Shown here: positions 8,680 to 17,182 of the stretch, piece after piece
Position numbering within the stretch: position 1 is the stretch's first letter
Layout of the letters: each line of letters opens with the position of its first letter
Assembly (NCBI GenBank): GCA_945957135.1
Contig: CAMFLK010000008.1
Coordinates: 1-38,217, forward strand
Reading direction: 5' to 3'
DNA length: 38,217 bases
Source: an uncultured Rhodospirillales bacterium
GTDB lineage: Bacteria; Pseudomonadota; Alphaproteobacteria; Acetobacterales; Acetobacteraceae
Made by a program: the position numbers and the translations under genes
Notes under the pieces: generated by a model
Seen by the model: the letters and a program-made list of their open reading frames with translations, nothing else
Told to the model about the DNA's origin: nothing
The model's database searches: none

Positions 8680-9873
8680 TCAATTCACCTGGTGAAACGC
8701 TTCGCCATCCCGCGCCACCACCGTGCCGCGTTTCACGACGATGCGGTCACGGGGGCGGGAGACCACGGCTTCGGTGAGGCAGGTGCCAGGCAGCAGCACC
8801 ATGTCCGCGGGCGCGCCGATGCGCAGGCCGTAATCAGTGATGCCCATCATGGCCGCGCCGCCGGTGGTGCAGACGGCCAAAGCCTGCTCCACCTCGTCGT
8901 CGCGGCGCAGATTGTTGCGCAGGCCGACGAACATGGCGCGTTCGAGCATGTCGGCATTCCCATAGGGGCCCCAGGTGTCGCGGATGCCGTCGGAGCCGGA
9001 ACCGACGACCACGCCGGCCTTGTGCAGCTTCAGCACGGGCGGCGCGGGACGTGAGGCGGGGCCGGTGGTCATGATCGCGATGCGAGCGTCGGCGAGGTCG
9101 GCGATCAGGCGATCGACGGCGGCGGGGTCGGGCATGCCGAGGCAGAAGGCGTGGCTGATCACCACCTGGCCTTGCATGCCCAGGGCGCGGGTGCGTTCGA
9201 TGATGAGTTCCATCGAGAACGCGCCCATCTCGCCGGGCTCGTGCAAATGGATGTCCACGCCGCGCCCGTGTTTTTGGGCAAGGCCGAACACCACGTCGAG
9301 ATGGCCCTTGGGGTCGCGATCGATGCCGCAGGGGTCGAGGCCGCCGACCACGTCGGCCCCCATCGCCATGGCGCGATCGAGCAGTTCATGGGTACCGGGA
9401 TGCACCAGCAGGCCGGATTGCGGGAAGGCGACGAGTTGCATATCGATCAGGTCGGCCAGGGCGGCGCGGGTAGCCATCACACCCTCGATCGCCTCCACCC
9501 CCATTTCCGTGTCCACATCGACATGGGTGCGGATATGCGTGGTGCCGTGGCCGACCGACAGCACCACCTGGCGCGCGGATTGCCGGGCGGGGTCGATGCC
9601 CAGCGTGCGCTTGGAGCGCCGTTCGTTGTCGATCTTGTCGCGCAGCGAGGGGCCAACCTCGTTGCGGTACCAATCCATGCCCCACAGCGTCTTGTCGAGA
9701 TGGGCGTGCGCCTCCACCAGACCGGGAATGGCGAGGCGGCCGCCGCCTTCGAGAATCTCCGTGCCCGCAGCATCGGATTTCCCGATCGCCGCGATACGCC
9801 CGTCCTTCACCAGGATGTCGACGGGCGCGCCGCCCATCGGGCGGACATCGCGAATCAGCAGGTCGTGGCTCAT
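8680..9873 (-). CDS. cytosine-deaminase-like amidohydrolase
   Basis: A 397-aa metal-dependent amidohydrolase of the CodA/N-isopropylammelide-hydrolase group. It has the full metal site: HAHLDK (HxH) near residue 60, DIHLHE (strand 5 His), ISHAFCLG (strand 6 His) and GSGSDGIRD (strand 8 Asp). Such enzymes deaminate pyrimidines, triazines or related rings; the exact substrate is not visible. ATG 9873 is chosen because GGAG lies 7 bases before it; ATG 9885 is also possible. It follows the solute-binding protein gene by 19 bases, implying uptake and hydrolysis of the same compound. Confidence 0.87.
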   Translation of the reverse strand: MSHDLLIRDVRPMGGAPVDILVKDGRIAAIGKSDAAGTEILEGGGRLAIPGLVEAHAHLDKTLWGMDWYRNEVGPSLRDKIDNERRSKRTLGIDPARQSARQVVLSVGHGTTHIRTHVDVDTEMGVEAIEGVMATRAALADLIDMQLVAFPQSGLLVHPGTHELLDRAMAMGADVVGGLDPCGIDRDPKGHLDVVFGLAQKHGRGVDIHLHEPGEMGAFSMELIIERTRALGMQGQVVISHAFCLGMPDPAAVDRLIADLADARIAIMTTGPASRPAPPVLKLHKAGVVVGSGSDGIRDTWGPYGNADMLERAMFVGLRNNLRRDDEVEQALAVCTTGGAAMMGITDYGLRIGAPADMVLLPGTCLTEAVVSRPRDRIVVKRGTVVARDGEAFHQVN

Positions 9874-9892
9874 GGTTTTCTCCATGCCTCCC

Positions 9893-11482
9893 TTATTTCA
9901 TCCGCGCCAGCCACAGGCGCACCTTGTTGTCGGACAGCTGGACCACGCTGGCCACGGTGTCGCGGATCGCCCAGATCATCGGCTGGTCATGCAGCGGCAG
10001 GAAAATGATCTGCTTCTTGGCGATCATCAGCGCCTCCGCCTCCATCGCTAGGCGCTTGGGCGTGTCGAGCTCGACGGCGGATTTGTCGGTCAGCGCGTCG
10101 ATGTCGGCATTGCCCCAACTGCCCCAGTTGAACACGCCGGCGGCGCGGGTCTTGCTGTGCAGCACTTGCAGAAGCAGCGAGTAGGCGTCGATCGCCGGCT
10201 CGTTGGCCCAACCCAGCGTCGTGATGTCGAAGGCGCCGGTCACGCGCTTCTGGGTGATCACAGCGCGCGGCCCGACGGTGAGCACCGCCTTCACGCCGAT
10301 CTTCGCCCACATGGCGGACACGGCCTCGCAGATCTGTTCCTCGTTCACCAGCCCGTCGCTGGCACAGACCAGGGAGAGGGTGAAGCCGTCGGGAAAGCCG
10401 GCCTCGGCCAACAGCTTCTTCGCCCCGGCGATGTCGAGCGGCAGGCGCGGCGCCATCTCCGCCGTGTAACCGGGGATAGCGGGGGCAACCAGCGCCCCGG
10501 TGGGGCGGGAGTAGCCGCGCATCAGGCTGCGCTTGATGCCCTCGGCGTCGATCGCCTGGTACAGCGCCTGGCGCACGCGGATGTCGCGCAGCGGATTGGT
10601 GGCGGGCGCACCGGGCGCCACGAGCTTGTCGCCCATGTTCATGGTAAAGAACACGTTGCGCAGTTCGGTCGCCGCCAGCAGCTTCACGCCGGCAACACCT
10701 TCAAGTTTGGCGACCGTCTGCAGCGGCACGGCATTGGTGAAGTCCGCCTGGCCGGAGATCAGGGCAGCGAGGCGGGTGGCGTCGGAGGTGACGGGGGTGA
10801 ACTCGATGCGGCCGATATTGTGCTTCGGCTTGTCCCACCAACCCGGGTTCACCACCAGCACGGTACGCGTATCCGGCTGGCGGCTTTCCACCTTGAACGG
10901 GCCGGTGCCGTTGGCGTGGCCGGTGGCGTAGCCCTCGATGCCCTTGCCGACATCGGTGGGCATTTCCGTCTTGTTGGCGACCAGCCATTTCTTGTTGAAC
11001 ATGAAGATGTTGGTCAGGTCGTTCAGCAACAGCGGATAGGGGCCGACGAGTTCGACATCCACCGTGTGCTCGTCCACCACGCGGGCGTCCTTGAAGGCGG
11101 AGAGGTTGCCCTTCAGCGGCGAGGAGTCGTCGGTGGCGCGCTTGAGGGAGGCGACCACGTCCTCCGCGCCGAAGCTGGCGCCGTCCTGGAATTTCACACC
11201 CTCGCGCAGGTGGAAGCGCCACACGGTGGGGCTGACGATCTCCCACGAGGTGGCGAGCGCCGGTTCCACCTTCAGCTGGTCGTTGTAGCGCACCAGCGCC
11301 TCATAGACGTGGTTGAGGAAGGCGAGGGTGAAGGTGTCGCCGAAGGAGTCGGGATCGAGCGAGCCGATGTCGCGCGCCGCGGCCCAATGCATCGTCGGAC
11401 TGTCGGCTCGGGCGGGCGGGGCGGCAAAGGGGGCGAGCAGGCCGGCGATCAGCAGGGCGGGGAGGAGTCGGCGGCGGGACAT
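9893..11482 (-). CDS. periplasmic solute-binding protein, peptide/nickel family 5
   Basis: A 529-aa ABC-importer binding protein of the DppA/OppA/NikA family. The N-terminus is a signal peptide (MSRRRLLPALLIAGLLAPF, then an AxA-like site at PARA-D). The mature part has the family pattern HWAAARDIGSLDP, LREGVKFQDG and ANGTGPF. ATG 11482 is preceded by GGAG at a good distance. No permease or ATPase genes accompany it here. The divergent GntR gene and two shared operators imply ligand-controlled expression. Given the deaminase just downstream, the ligand may be a heterocyclic amine or amide, but that is inference. Confidence 0.9.
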   Translation of the reverse strand: MSRRRLLPALLIAGLLAPFAAPPARADSPTMHWAAARDIGSLDPDSFGDTFTLAFLNHVYEALVRYNDQLKVEPALATSWEIVSPTVWRFHLREGVKFQDGASFGAEDVVASLKRATDDSSPLKGNLSAFKDARVVDEHTVDVELVGPYPLLLNDLTNIFMFNKKWLVANKTEMPTDVGKGIEGYATGHANGTGPFKVESRQPDTRTVLVVNPGWWDKPKHNIGRIEFTPVTSDATRLAALISGQADFTNAVPLQTVAKLEGVAGVKLLAATELRNVFFTMNMGDKLVAPGAPATNPLRDIRVRQALYQAIDAEGIKRSLMRGYSRPTGALVAPAIPGYTAEMAPRLPLDIAGAKKLLAEAGFPDGFTLSLVCASDGLVNEEQICEAVSAMWAKIGVKAVLTVGPRAVITQKRVTGAFDITTLGWANEPAIDAYSLLLQVLHSKTRAAGVFNWGSWGNADIDALTDKSAVELDTPKRLAMEAEALMIAKKQIIFLPLHDQPMIWAIRDTVASVVQLSDNKVRLWLARMK

Positions 11483-11510
11483 GGCGGCTCCAGGGGAATT
11501 GGCGACAATG

Positions 11511-11522
11511 ATTGTATACAAT
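11511..11522. promoter_or_regulatory. GntR-type operator 1
   Basis: A perfect 12-bp palindrome ATTGTATACAAT, 28 bases upstream of the start of the solute-binding protein gene. Such TTGTATACAA palindromes are typical targets of FCD-type GntR regulators, and the matching regulator gene is divergent. It overlaps the plausible minus-strand -10 region, so repression of the transport/deaminase operon is likely. Confidence 0.8.
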
Positions 11523-11615
11523 ATCGAGGCGATCCGACCCTGCCAAGTTTTTTTGCAACGACGAACGCCAATTAATTCATGCCTCCAGATTGGGCATATT
11601 GTGTCCCGCCGGCAA

Positions 11616-11629
11616 GATTGTATACAATC
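11616..11629. promoter_or_regulatory. GntR-type operator 2
   Basis: A perfect 14-bp palindrome GATTGTATACAATC, containing the same 12 bases as operator 1, with centres 106 bp apart. It overlaps a plausible plus-strand -10 (TACAAT at 11623-11628; TTGTGT at 11599-11604 could be the -35), 28 bases before the regulator's ATG. This suggests autorepression. Confidence 0.8.
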
Positions 11630-11656
11630 CTTTCTCCATCTTGTACGGGTTACCGC

Positions 11657-12388
11657 ATGCCCGACACGGCCGCCCCCCCCGCCAAGCCCACCCGTGCCCA
11701 GGCGGTGCATGCCGCCCTGCGCCGCGCCATCGTCGAACAGGCGCTGATGCCCGGCGACCGGCTGCCGGAGGATGCCATCGCCCGCAGTTTCGGCGTCAGC
11801 CGCACCGTCGTGCGCGCCGCCCTCGCTCAGTTGCAGGCGGAGGGGCTGGCGCAGCTGCGCGCCCATCGCGGCGCCGAGGTCGCGCGGCTCAGCCTCGCCG
11901 AGGCACAGGACATTTTCGACATGCGCCGCTGCCTGGAAGTGGAGGCCGCAACCCGTCTCGCCCGCCAAGCCAGCGAGGCCGATTGCGCCCGGCTCGACTC
12001 CCATATCGCCGCCGAGGAGTTGGAGGCCGCCGGCGACACCGCGCGTTCCATCCGCCTAGCAGGGGAATTCCACGTGCTGCTGGCCGAACTCGCCGGCAAC
12101 CACGTGCTGCTGGGCTATGTGGCCGATCTGGTCTCGCGCAGCTCGCTCATCCTGGCCCAGTACGGCCGGCCGCACTCGCCCGAATGCGGGGTGCGCGAGC
12201 ATCGCGACATCGTCGCCGCGCTGCGCGCCCGCGACCCCGCTCGCGCCGCCACGCTGATGCGCCGGCACCTGGACGACGTGGCCGCCCGCGCGCTGCTGCA
12301 CGAGCCACCGCCCCGCGCGCGCGACCTCGGCGCGATCCTGGACCAGTATTCCACCGGCGCGACCCTAGGGCGGGACGACGTCGCATGA
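11657..12388 (+). CDS. GntR-family transcriptional regulator, FCD subfamily
   Basis: A 243-aa regulator. The N-terminal winged helix-turn-helix has the GntR pattern (GDRLPEDAIARSFGVSRTVVRAAL, residues about 34-57). The C-terminal all-helical FCD domain carries histidines in EFHVLLAELAGNH, EHRDIVAAL and MRRHLDD, consistent with the metal site of this subfamily. It is divergent from the solute-binding protein/deaminase operon. Two identical palindromes lie between them, one near each start, so it probably controls both itself and that operon, released by a small-molecule effector. ATG 11657 is chosen because upstream in-frame codons would cross operator 2. Confidence 0.9.
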   Translation: MPDTAAPPAKPTRAQAVHAALRRAIVEQALMPGDRLPEDAIARSFGVSRTVVRAALAQLQAEGLAQLRAHRGAEVARLSLAEAQDIFDMRRCLEVEAATRLARQASEADCARLDSHIAAEELEAAGDTARSIRLAGEFHVLLAELAGNHVLLGYVADLVSRSSLILAQYGRPHSPECGVREHRDIVAALRARDPARAATLMRRHLDDVAARALLHEPPPRARDLGAILDQYSTGATLGRDDVA

Positions 12389-12392
12389 TTCA

Positions 12393-12419
12393 GACGTTTT
12401 AGCGATCCCGCCAAACGTC
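12393..12419. terminator. possible bidirectional terminator hairpin
   Basis: In the 39-bp gap between the convergent GntR and ftsK genes, GACGTTT (12393-12399) pairs with AAACGTC (12413-12419) around a 13-nt loop. There is no strong T-run on either strand, so termination is only suggested by position. Confidence 0.35.
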
Positions 12420-12427
12420 ATCACGCC

Positions 12428-14854
12428 CTAATCGTCCGTTCGGCGCACCAGCACCTCGCGCTTGCCGACATGGTTGGCCGGGCCGACGATGCCCTCCTTC
12501 TCCATCTGCTCGATCAGCCGCGCCGCGCGGTTGTAGCCGATCTGCAGATGGCGCTGGATGAAGCTGGTGCTGGCCTTGCCCTCGCGCGAAACCACGTCCA
12601 CCGCCTGGTCGAATAGCCCGCGCTCGCCGTCGCCATTGCCGCCGCCCATGCCCTGCAAGGCCGGGCCCTCGTCGCCGTCCGGCGCCTCGGTCACTTCCTC
12701 GACATAGGCGGGCTCGCCCTGTTCGCGCAGGAAGGCCACCACCTCCTCCACCTCGCGGTCGCTCACGAAGGGGCCGTGGACGCGCTGAATGCGCCCGCCG
12801 CCCATCATGTAGAGCATGTCGCCCTGGCCCAGCAGCTGTTCGGCGCCCTGCTCGCCCAGGATGGTGCGGCTGTCGAACTTGCTGATCACCTGGAAGCTGA
12901 TGCGGGTGGGGAAGTTGGCCTTGATGGTGCCGGTGATCACGTCCACCGAGGGGCGCTGGGTGGCCATCACCACATGGATGCCCGCGGCGCGCGCCATCTG
13001 CGCCAGGCGCTGCACCGCGGCCTCGATCTCCTTGCCGGCGACCATCATCAGGTCGGCCATCTCGTCGATCACCACCACGATGAAGGGCAGCGGCTCCAGC
13101 GCCAGCGGTTGGTCCTCGAAAACCGGCTTGCCGGTCTCGCTGTCGAAGCCGGTCTGCACGCGGCGGGTGACCACCTCGCCCTTGGCCCGCGCCTCGGCCA
13201 CGCGCTCGTTGTAGCCGCCGATATTGCGCACCGACAGGCCGCTCATGGCGCGGTAGCGGCGCTCCATCTCGCGCACCGTCCATTTCAGCGCGGTCACCGC
13301 CTTGGCCGGCTCGGTCACCACCGGGGCCATCAGATGCGGGATGCCCTCATAGACCGACAGTTCGAGCATCTTGGGATCGATCAGGATCAGCCGGCACTGG
13401 TCGGGCGACAAGCGGTACAGCAGCGAGAGGATCATGGCGTTGATCCCCACCGACTTGCCGGAGCCGGTGGTGCCGGCGACCAGCAGATGCGGCATGCGCG
13501 CGAGGTCGGCGATGATCGGCGCGCCGCCGATGGTCTTGCCCAGCGCGAGCGTCAGCCGCCCCGGGTGCTTGTCCCAGTCGTCCCCGCCGATGAGCTCGCT
13601 GAGATACACGGTCTCGCGCCGGCTGTTCGGCACCTCGATGCCGATGGCGTTCCGGCCGGTGACGGTGGCGATGCGCACGGCGGAGACCGACAGGCTGCGC
13701 GCCACGTCGTCGGCCAGCCCGATCACGCGGGCGCTGCGGATGCCCGGCGCCGGCTCCAGCTCGTACAACGTCACCACCGGACCGGGATGGTGGTCCACGA
13801 TGCGGCCCTGCACGCCGTAGTCGGCCAGCACGGTCTCCAGCAGCCGCGCATTGGCCTCCAGCGCCTCCTCGCTTGGCATGCCGCTGGCGGCGCGGTTGGG
13901 CGCGCGGACGAGCAGGGAGAGGGGCGGAAAGCGCCAGCTGCCCTCCAACGGCAGGCTCTCCTGCCGCGCCGGCATCGGCGGCGCCGGCCGCTTGGGCGGC
14001 GGCGGGGGGGGCGCCTTGCCGCGGGGCGGAGCGGGCGTCAGGGCAACGGGCGGTGGGTCGTCCTCATCCGGCGGTTGCGGCAGGGGGTCGATCATCCGTT
14101 CGCGGCGGGGCGGCGGCGGCGCGTCCTGCTCCCGCGGCGCGGAACCGTTCACCCGACGGATCACCCAAGCGCCGCCGGCGGCGATACGGCTCGCGGCGCG
14201 GCCGGCAAACCCCGCGGCGCGACGCCCGCCGGTGACGGAACCGCGCGCCGCCCGCCCGGCCGCGCGCCATTCGCCCGCCGTCAGCCCCAGGGTGAGCAGG
14301 GTCAGGGCAACGGCCAGCAGCGCGCCGAGCGACCAGACCAGCATGCCGCCGAACGGGCCGAGCATGTCCCGCCCCGCCTGCAGCGCGTTGCCCGCCACCA
14401 CCATGCCCACGGCCCCACCCGGCCCGGAACCCTGCTCCCAGAACGCGGCCAGCGCGGGCGGCAGCGGCACGGCGGACAGCACGGCGCCCATCACGGGCAG
14501 CGCGAAGCACAGCGCAGCCACGCGGATCACCAGGAAATGCAGCGCCTGGCCCGGCGTGCTGGCCAGGCGCCAGGCCCAGGCGAGCAGCGCGAGGCCCGGC
14601 AGCACGCCGGCGACGCCGAAGAACTGCACCAGCACATCCGCCACCACCGCCCCCGGCGGCCCGGCGAGGTTGTGCACCGGCCGGGCGGTGGCGATGTTCA
14701 GCGCGGGGTCGTTCGGGTCGTGCGACACCACGGCCACCAACAGGCCGGCGCCCAGCACGGCCAGCGCGAGCGCTCCCAGCTCCGACAGCCGGCGGCGGAT
14801 CAGGCCGCGCAGTTCCGGCGAGGCCAGATTACGAGAGGAAGCGGCAACCGCCAT
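12428..14854 (-). CDS. ftsK: DNA translocase FtsK
   Basis: Septum-located DNA pump that resolves and segregates chromosome termini during division; 808 aa. The N-terminus has about four to five membrane spans (residues 25-195), then a proline-rich linker (to about 310). The RecA-like motor follows, with Walker A GTTGSGKS near residue 461 and Walker [12 protein letters not shown]. The C-terminal gamma winged-helix is visible as [35 protein letters not shown], the part that reads KOPS sites and activates XerCD. The start ATG has AGGAG 9 bases upstream. It probably stands alone or follows gst. Confidence 0.96.
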   Translation of the reverse strand: MAVAASSRNLASPELRGLIRRRLSELGALALAVLGAGLLVAVVSHDPNDPALNIATARPVHNLAGPPGAVVADVLVQFFGVAGVLPGLALLAWAWRLASTPGQALHFLVIRVAALCFALPVMGAVLSAVPLPPALAAFWEQGSGPGGAVGMVVAGNALQAGRDMLGPFGGMLVWSLGALLAVALTLLTLGLTAGEWRAAGRAARGSVTGGRRAAGFAGRAASRIAAGGAWVIRRVNGSAPREQDAPPPPRRERMIDPLPQPPDEDDPPPVALTPAPPRGKAPPPPPPKRPAPPMPARQESLPLEGSWRFPPLSLLVRAPNRAASGMPSEEALEANARLLETVLADYGVQGRIVDHHPGPVVTLYELEPAPGIRSARVIGLADDVARSLSVSAVRIATVTGRNAIGIEVPNSRRETVYLSELIGGDDWDKHPGRLTLALGKTIGGAPIIADLARMPHLLVAGTTGSGKSVGINAMILSLLYRLSPDQCRLILIDPKMLELSVYEGIPHLMAPVVTEPAKAVTALKWTVREMERRYRAMSGLSVRNIGGYNERVAEARAKGEVVTRRVQTGFDSETGKPVFEDQPLALEPLPFIVVVIDEMADLMMVAGKEIEAAVQRLAQMARAAGIHVVMATQRPSVDVITGTIKANFPTRISFQVISKFDSRTILGEQGAEQLLGQGDMLYMMGGGRIQRVHGPFVSDREVEEVVAFLREQGEPAYVEEVTEAPDGDEGPALQGMGGGNGDGERGLFDQAVDVVSREGKASTSFIQRHLQIGYNRAARLIEQMEKEGIVGPANHVGKREVLVRRTDD

Positions 14855-14871
14855 GCGGGACTCCTGACGCG

Positions 14872-14889
14872 GGGATGCGTTCGCATCCC
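14872..14889. other. short inverted repeat before ftsK
   Basis: GGGATGC (14872-14878) pairs with GCATCCC (14883-14889) around a 4-nt loop, 17 bases upstream of the ftsK start and between gst and ftsK. There is no T-run on the minus strand, so it may be an mRNA leader hairpin rather than a terminator. Confidence 0.4.
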
Positions 14890-14932
14890 GGATCAGCTTT
14901 ATCCCACAATCGCCTGAGCAAAGGGAAGAAGG

Positions 14933-15529
14933 TCAGGCGTCCGGACGCGAGTTCACCATCGCCGGGTTGGCGGCGAAACCCTCGTGCCACGCCGCCAGCT
15001 GCGGATGGGCCGGTCGCCAGGGCTCGCCGGCATAGCGGAAGTCCAGATAACCGAGGGCACAGGCCACGCTGATCGTGCCGATATCCACCGCCTTGTGCGG
15101 CAGATCGGCCTCCAACTGCGCGAGCGCCCGGTCCACCGCGGCGGCATGGCGAGACATCACCGCGTCACGCGCCTCCTCGCGCGGGCGGCCCTGCTCCTGC
15201 CGCCGCGCCACCGCCGCGTCCATGATGCCATCGGCCAGTGCCTGCTGCTTCAGCGCCCGCCAGCGCGCACCCCCGGAGGCGGGGAACATCGGCTGCGCCT
15301 CACCCACGCTATCGAGGAACTCGCAGATCACCGGGCTGTCGAACAGCGCCAGCCCGTCATCGGTCACGAGGCACGGCACCTTGGACAGCGGATTGGCATC
15401 CAGCAACGCCGCGTCGGCCGGGTAGAGCTGGGCGGGCACCAGGGTGAGGCGCGGCAGGATGTCGCGCGCGATGGCGCAGGCGATGACCTTGCGGACGAAG
15501 GGGCTGGTTTTGACGTGGAAGAGCTTCAC
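14933..15529 (-). CDS. glutathione S-transferase family protein
   Basis: A 198-aa cytosolic GST. The N-terminal thioredoxin-fold domain begins VKLFHVKTSPFVRKV, with the TSPFVRKV glutathione-site segment, NPLSKVPCLVTDDG (cis-proline VP) and LFDSPVICEFLD (the glutathione gamma-glutamyl contact). An all-helical C-terminal domain follows. I chose the GTG at 15529, which has GGGAAA 8 bases upstream. An in-frame ATG at 15559 would translate part of an A/T-rich repeat and push the family N-terminus ten residues inward. It lies next to glyoxalase II, another glutathione enzyme, but a repeat-rich 154-bp gap separates them. Confidence 0.85.
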   Translation of the reverse strand: MKLFHVKTSPFVRKVIACAIARDILPRLTLVPAQLYPADAALLDANPLSKVPCLVTDDGLALFDSPVICEFLDSVGEAQPMFPASGGARWRALKQQALADGIMDAAVARRQEQGRPREEARDAVMSRHAAAVDRALAQLEADLPHKAVDIGTISVACALGYLDFRYAGEPWRPAHPQLAAWHEGFAANPAMVNSRPDA

Positions 15530-15559
15530 CTGGAGTTTCCCAAAGAAAGTAAGAAACAT

Positions 15560-15600
15560 CTTCTTTTTCTAAAGAAAAAGAAGCAAAAAGACTTCATTCG
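15560..15600 (+). repeat. A/T-rich hairpin repeat, copy 1
   Basis: Hairpin CTTCTTTTTC-TAAA-GAAAAAGAAG (15560-15583) followed by CAAAAAGACTTCATTCG. The same pattern, a T-run/A-run hairpin then CAAAAA-AC-TT-TTCG, recurs at 15638-15675 on the minus strand and at 37724-37762. It is strikingly A/T-rich against the high-GC background. Confidence 0.7.
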
Positions 15601-15637
15601 TTATTCTTCTCTAGGTGATGGCGAGGCTTACCTTCAA

Positions 15638-15675
15638 CGAATAAACGTTTTTTGGTTCTTTTTCAAAAAAAGAAC
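15638..15675 (-). repeat. A/T-rich hairpin repeat, copy 2
   Basis: Read on the minus strand, GTTCTTTTTTTGAAAAAGAAC is followed by CAAAAAACGTTTATTCG, matching the copies at 15560 and 37724. It begins 9 bases after the glyoxalase II stop codon, so it could serve as that gene's transcription terminator. It faces copy 1 in inverted orientation. Confidence 0.7.
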
Positions 15676-15683
15676 ATTCTTCC

Positions 15684-16409
15684 TTACTTGAAATTGTCTT
15701 TCCTGGCTCGCAGGTCCGCCAGCGTCGCCACATCCGGCGCCCGCAGGAACGGGTTGCATTCCAGCTCGTCCGCCAGCCGGCTCGGCACGGTGGGCTGGCC
15801 CGCCGCGCGCAGCGCCGCCACCTTCTCGGCATAGGCGTGCAGGTCGAGATTTTCCGGGTCGGCGAACAGGGCGAAGCGGGCGTTGGACTCGGTGTATTCA
15901 TGGCCACAGCACACCAGCGTGTCGCCGGGCAGCGCGGCGAAGCGGTTCAGGCTGGAATACATCTGCTGCGGCGTGCCTTCCAGCAGCAGCCCGCAGCCCA
16001 GGCTGAACAGCGTGTCGCCGCACAGCAGCACGCCGCCATCCGGAAAATAGAAGCTGATATGGCCGACCGTATGCCCCGGCGTTTCGAACACCCGCGCGGT
16101 GGAAGCGCCGAGATCGACCTCCGAGCCTTCCTTCACCGCGCGATCGAGCTTCGGCAGGCGATGTGCGTCGGCGGCCGCCCCCACCACCGGGGCGCCGTAG
16201 CGGGCGCGGATAGCGTCCGTGCCGGCCACATGGTCGCCGTGATGGTGGGTGAGCAGGATCATGTCCAGCTTGCCGCCGGCGGCGTCGATGGCCGCGGCCA
16301 CCGGCGCGGGGTCCGCGGGATCGACGATGGCGATGCAGCCGCTCTCCTCGTCGCGCAGCAGCCACGCGTAGTTGTCGGACAGGATGGGAACCGGGGTCGC
16401 GATGATCAT
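15684..16409 (-). CDS. gloB: hydroxyacylglutathione hydrolase (glyoxalase II)
   Basis: Hydrolyses S-D-lactoylglutathione to lactate and glutathione in methylglyoxal detoxification; cytoplasmic, 241 aa. It has the metallo-beta-lactamase THHHGDH motif at residues 54-60, PGHTVGHIS with further metal ligands at about H113, LCGDTLF (bridging Asp) and CCGHEYT. The C-terminal helical domain (ending SRLADELECNPFLR) that binds glutathione is present. ATG 16409 starts directly with the family's opening (MIIATPVPILSDNYAWLL). It diverges from a methyltransferase gene across 62 bp. Confidence 0.95.
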   Translation of the reverse strand: MIIATPVPILSDNYAWLLRDEESGCIAIVDPADPAPVAAAIDAAGGKLDMILLTHHHGDHVAGTDAIRARYGAPVVGAAADAHRLPKLDRAVKEGSEVDLGASTARVFETPGHTVGHISFYFPDGGVLLCGDTLFSLGCGLLLEGTPQQMYSSLNRFAALPGDTLVCCGHEYTESNARFALFADPENLDLHAYAEKVAALRAAGQPTVPSRLADELECNPFLRAPDVATLADLRARKDNFK

Positions 16410-16471
16410 GGCGGAAACCCTAGCATCGCCGCGCCCGGTCGCAAACCGGCCGGACATGCTATATCCGCGTC

Positions 16472-17182
16472 ATGGCGACGGATTCCCACGCCGCGGCCGA
16501 TTTCTACACCACCCGCCAGGGCATCGTGGCGGCCCGGCTGTTGCGTGAGCGAATGATCGCGCTGTGGCCCTCGCTCACCGGCCAATCCGTGCTCGGCCTC
16601 GGCTACGCCACCCCCTATCTGCGCCTGTGGCGGGAGGAGAGCGCGCGCTGCGTGGCCCTGATGCCCGCGCAGATCGGCGCCGCCGCTTGGCCGCCGGACC
16701 GCCCGGGTCAGGCCTGCACGGCGGAGGAGGATGCCCTGCCCTTCCCCGACCTGTGCTTCGATCGCATCGTGCTGGTCCACGGGCTGGAAGCGGCCGAGCA
16801 CGCGCGGCGCATGCTGCGCGAGGTCTGGCGGGTGCTGAAGGACGACGGGCGGCTGCTGGTGGTCACCCCCAACCGCAGCGGGCTTTGGGCGCATTGGGAA
16901 CAGACGCCGTTCGGCCAGGGCCAGCCCTATTCTCCCGGCCAGGTGGGCCGGCTGCTGGCCGCCGCGCTGTTCCGGGTGGAGCGGCGTGACACCGCGCTAT
17001 ACCTGCCGCCCCTGTCCTGGCGGCTGGTGTTGCGCAGCGCCCGCCTATGGGAAAGGGCGGGCCGCAAACTCGCCCCCGGCCTCGCCGGCGTCACGCTGTG
17101 CGAGGCGGTGAAGGACGTCTATGCCGCCCTGCCCATCACCCCCGCCCGCCGGCGCCGCGTGGTGCTGGCGGAAGCGGCATGA
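16472..17182 (+). CDS. class I SAM-dependent methyltransferase
   Basis: A 236-aa cytoplasmic methyltransferase of the Methyltransf_11 type. The glycine-rich SAM-binding segment is SVLGLGYATPYL (near residue 38), the acidic post-motif is AEEDALPFPDLCFDRIVLVHGLE, and REVWRVLKDDGRLLVVTPN is the typical motif III region. The substrate is unknown. It is divergent from gloB, an arrangement common in alphaproteobacteria as far as I recall. Its last 47 bases overlap the 3' end of the convergent methyltransferase gene at 17136. Confidence 0.85.
   Translation: MATDSHAAADFYTTRQGIVAARLLRERMIALWPSLTGQSVLGLGYATPYLRLWREESARCVALMPAQIGAAAWPPDRPGQACTAEEDALPFPDLCFDRIVLVHGLEAAEHARRMLREVWRVLKDDGRLLVVTPNRSGLWAHWEQTPFGQGQPYSPGQVGRLLAAALFRVERRDTALYLPPLSWRLVLRSARLWERAGRKLAPGLAGVTLCEAVKDVYAALPITPARRRRVVLAEAA

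Noticed and set aside
11483-12004. Upstream extension of the solute-binding protein frame
   Set aside because: It crosses both operators and runs antisense through the GntR gene; the signal peptide begins at 11482.
12776-14917. Long plus-strand frame opposite ftsK
   Set aside because: Histidine/arginine/glutamine-rich antisense translation; ftsK on the other strand has full domain support.
15530-15559. GST start at ATG 15559
   Set aside because: It would add ten residues encoded partly by the A/T-rich repeat; GTG 15529 fits the family N-terminus and has a ribosome-binding site.
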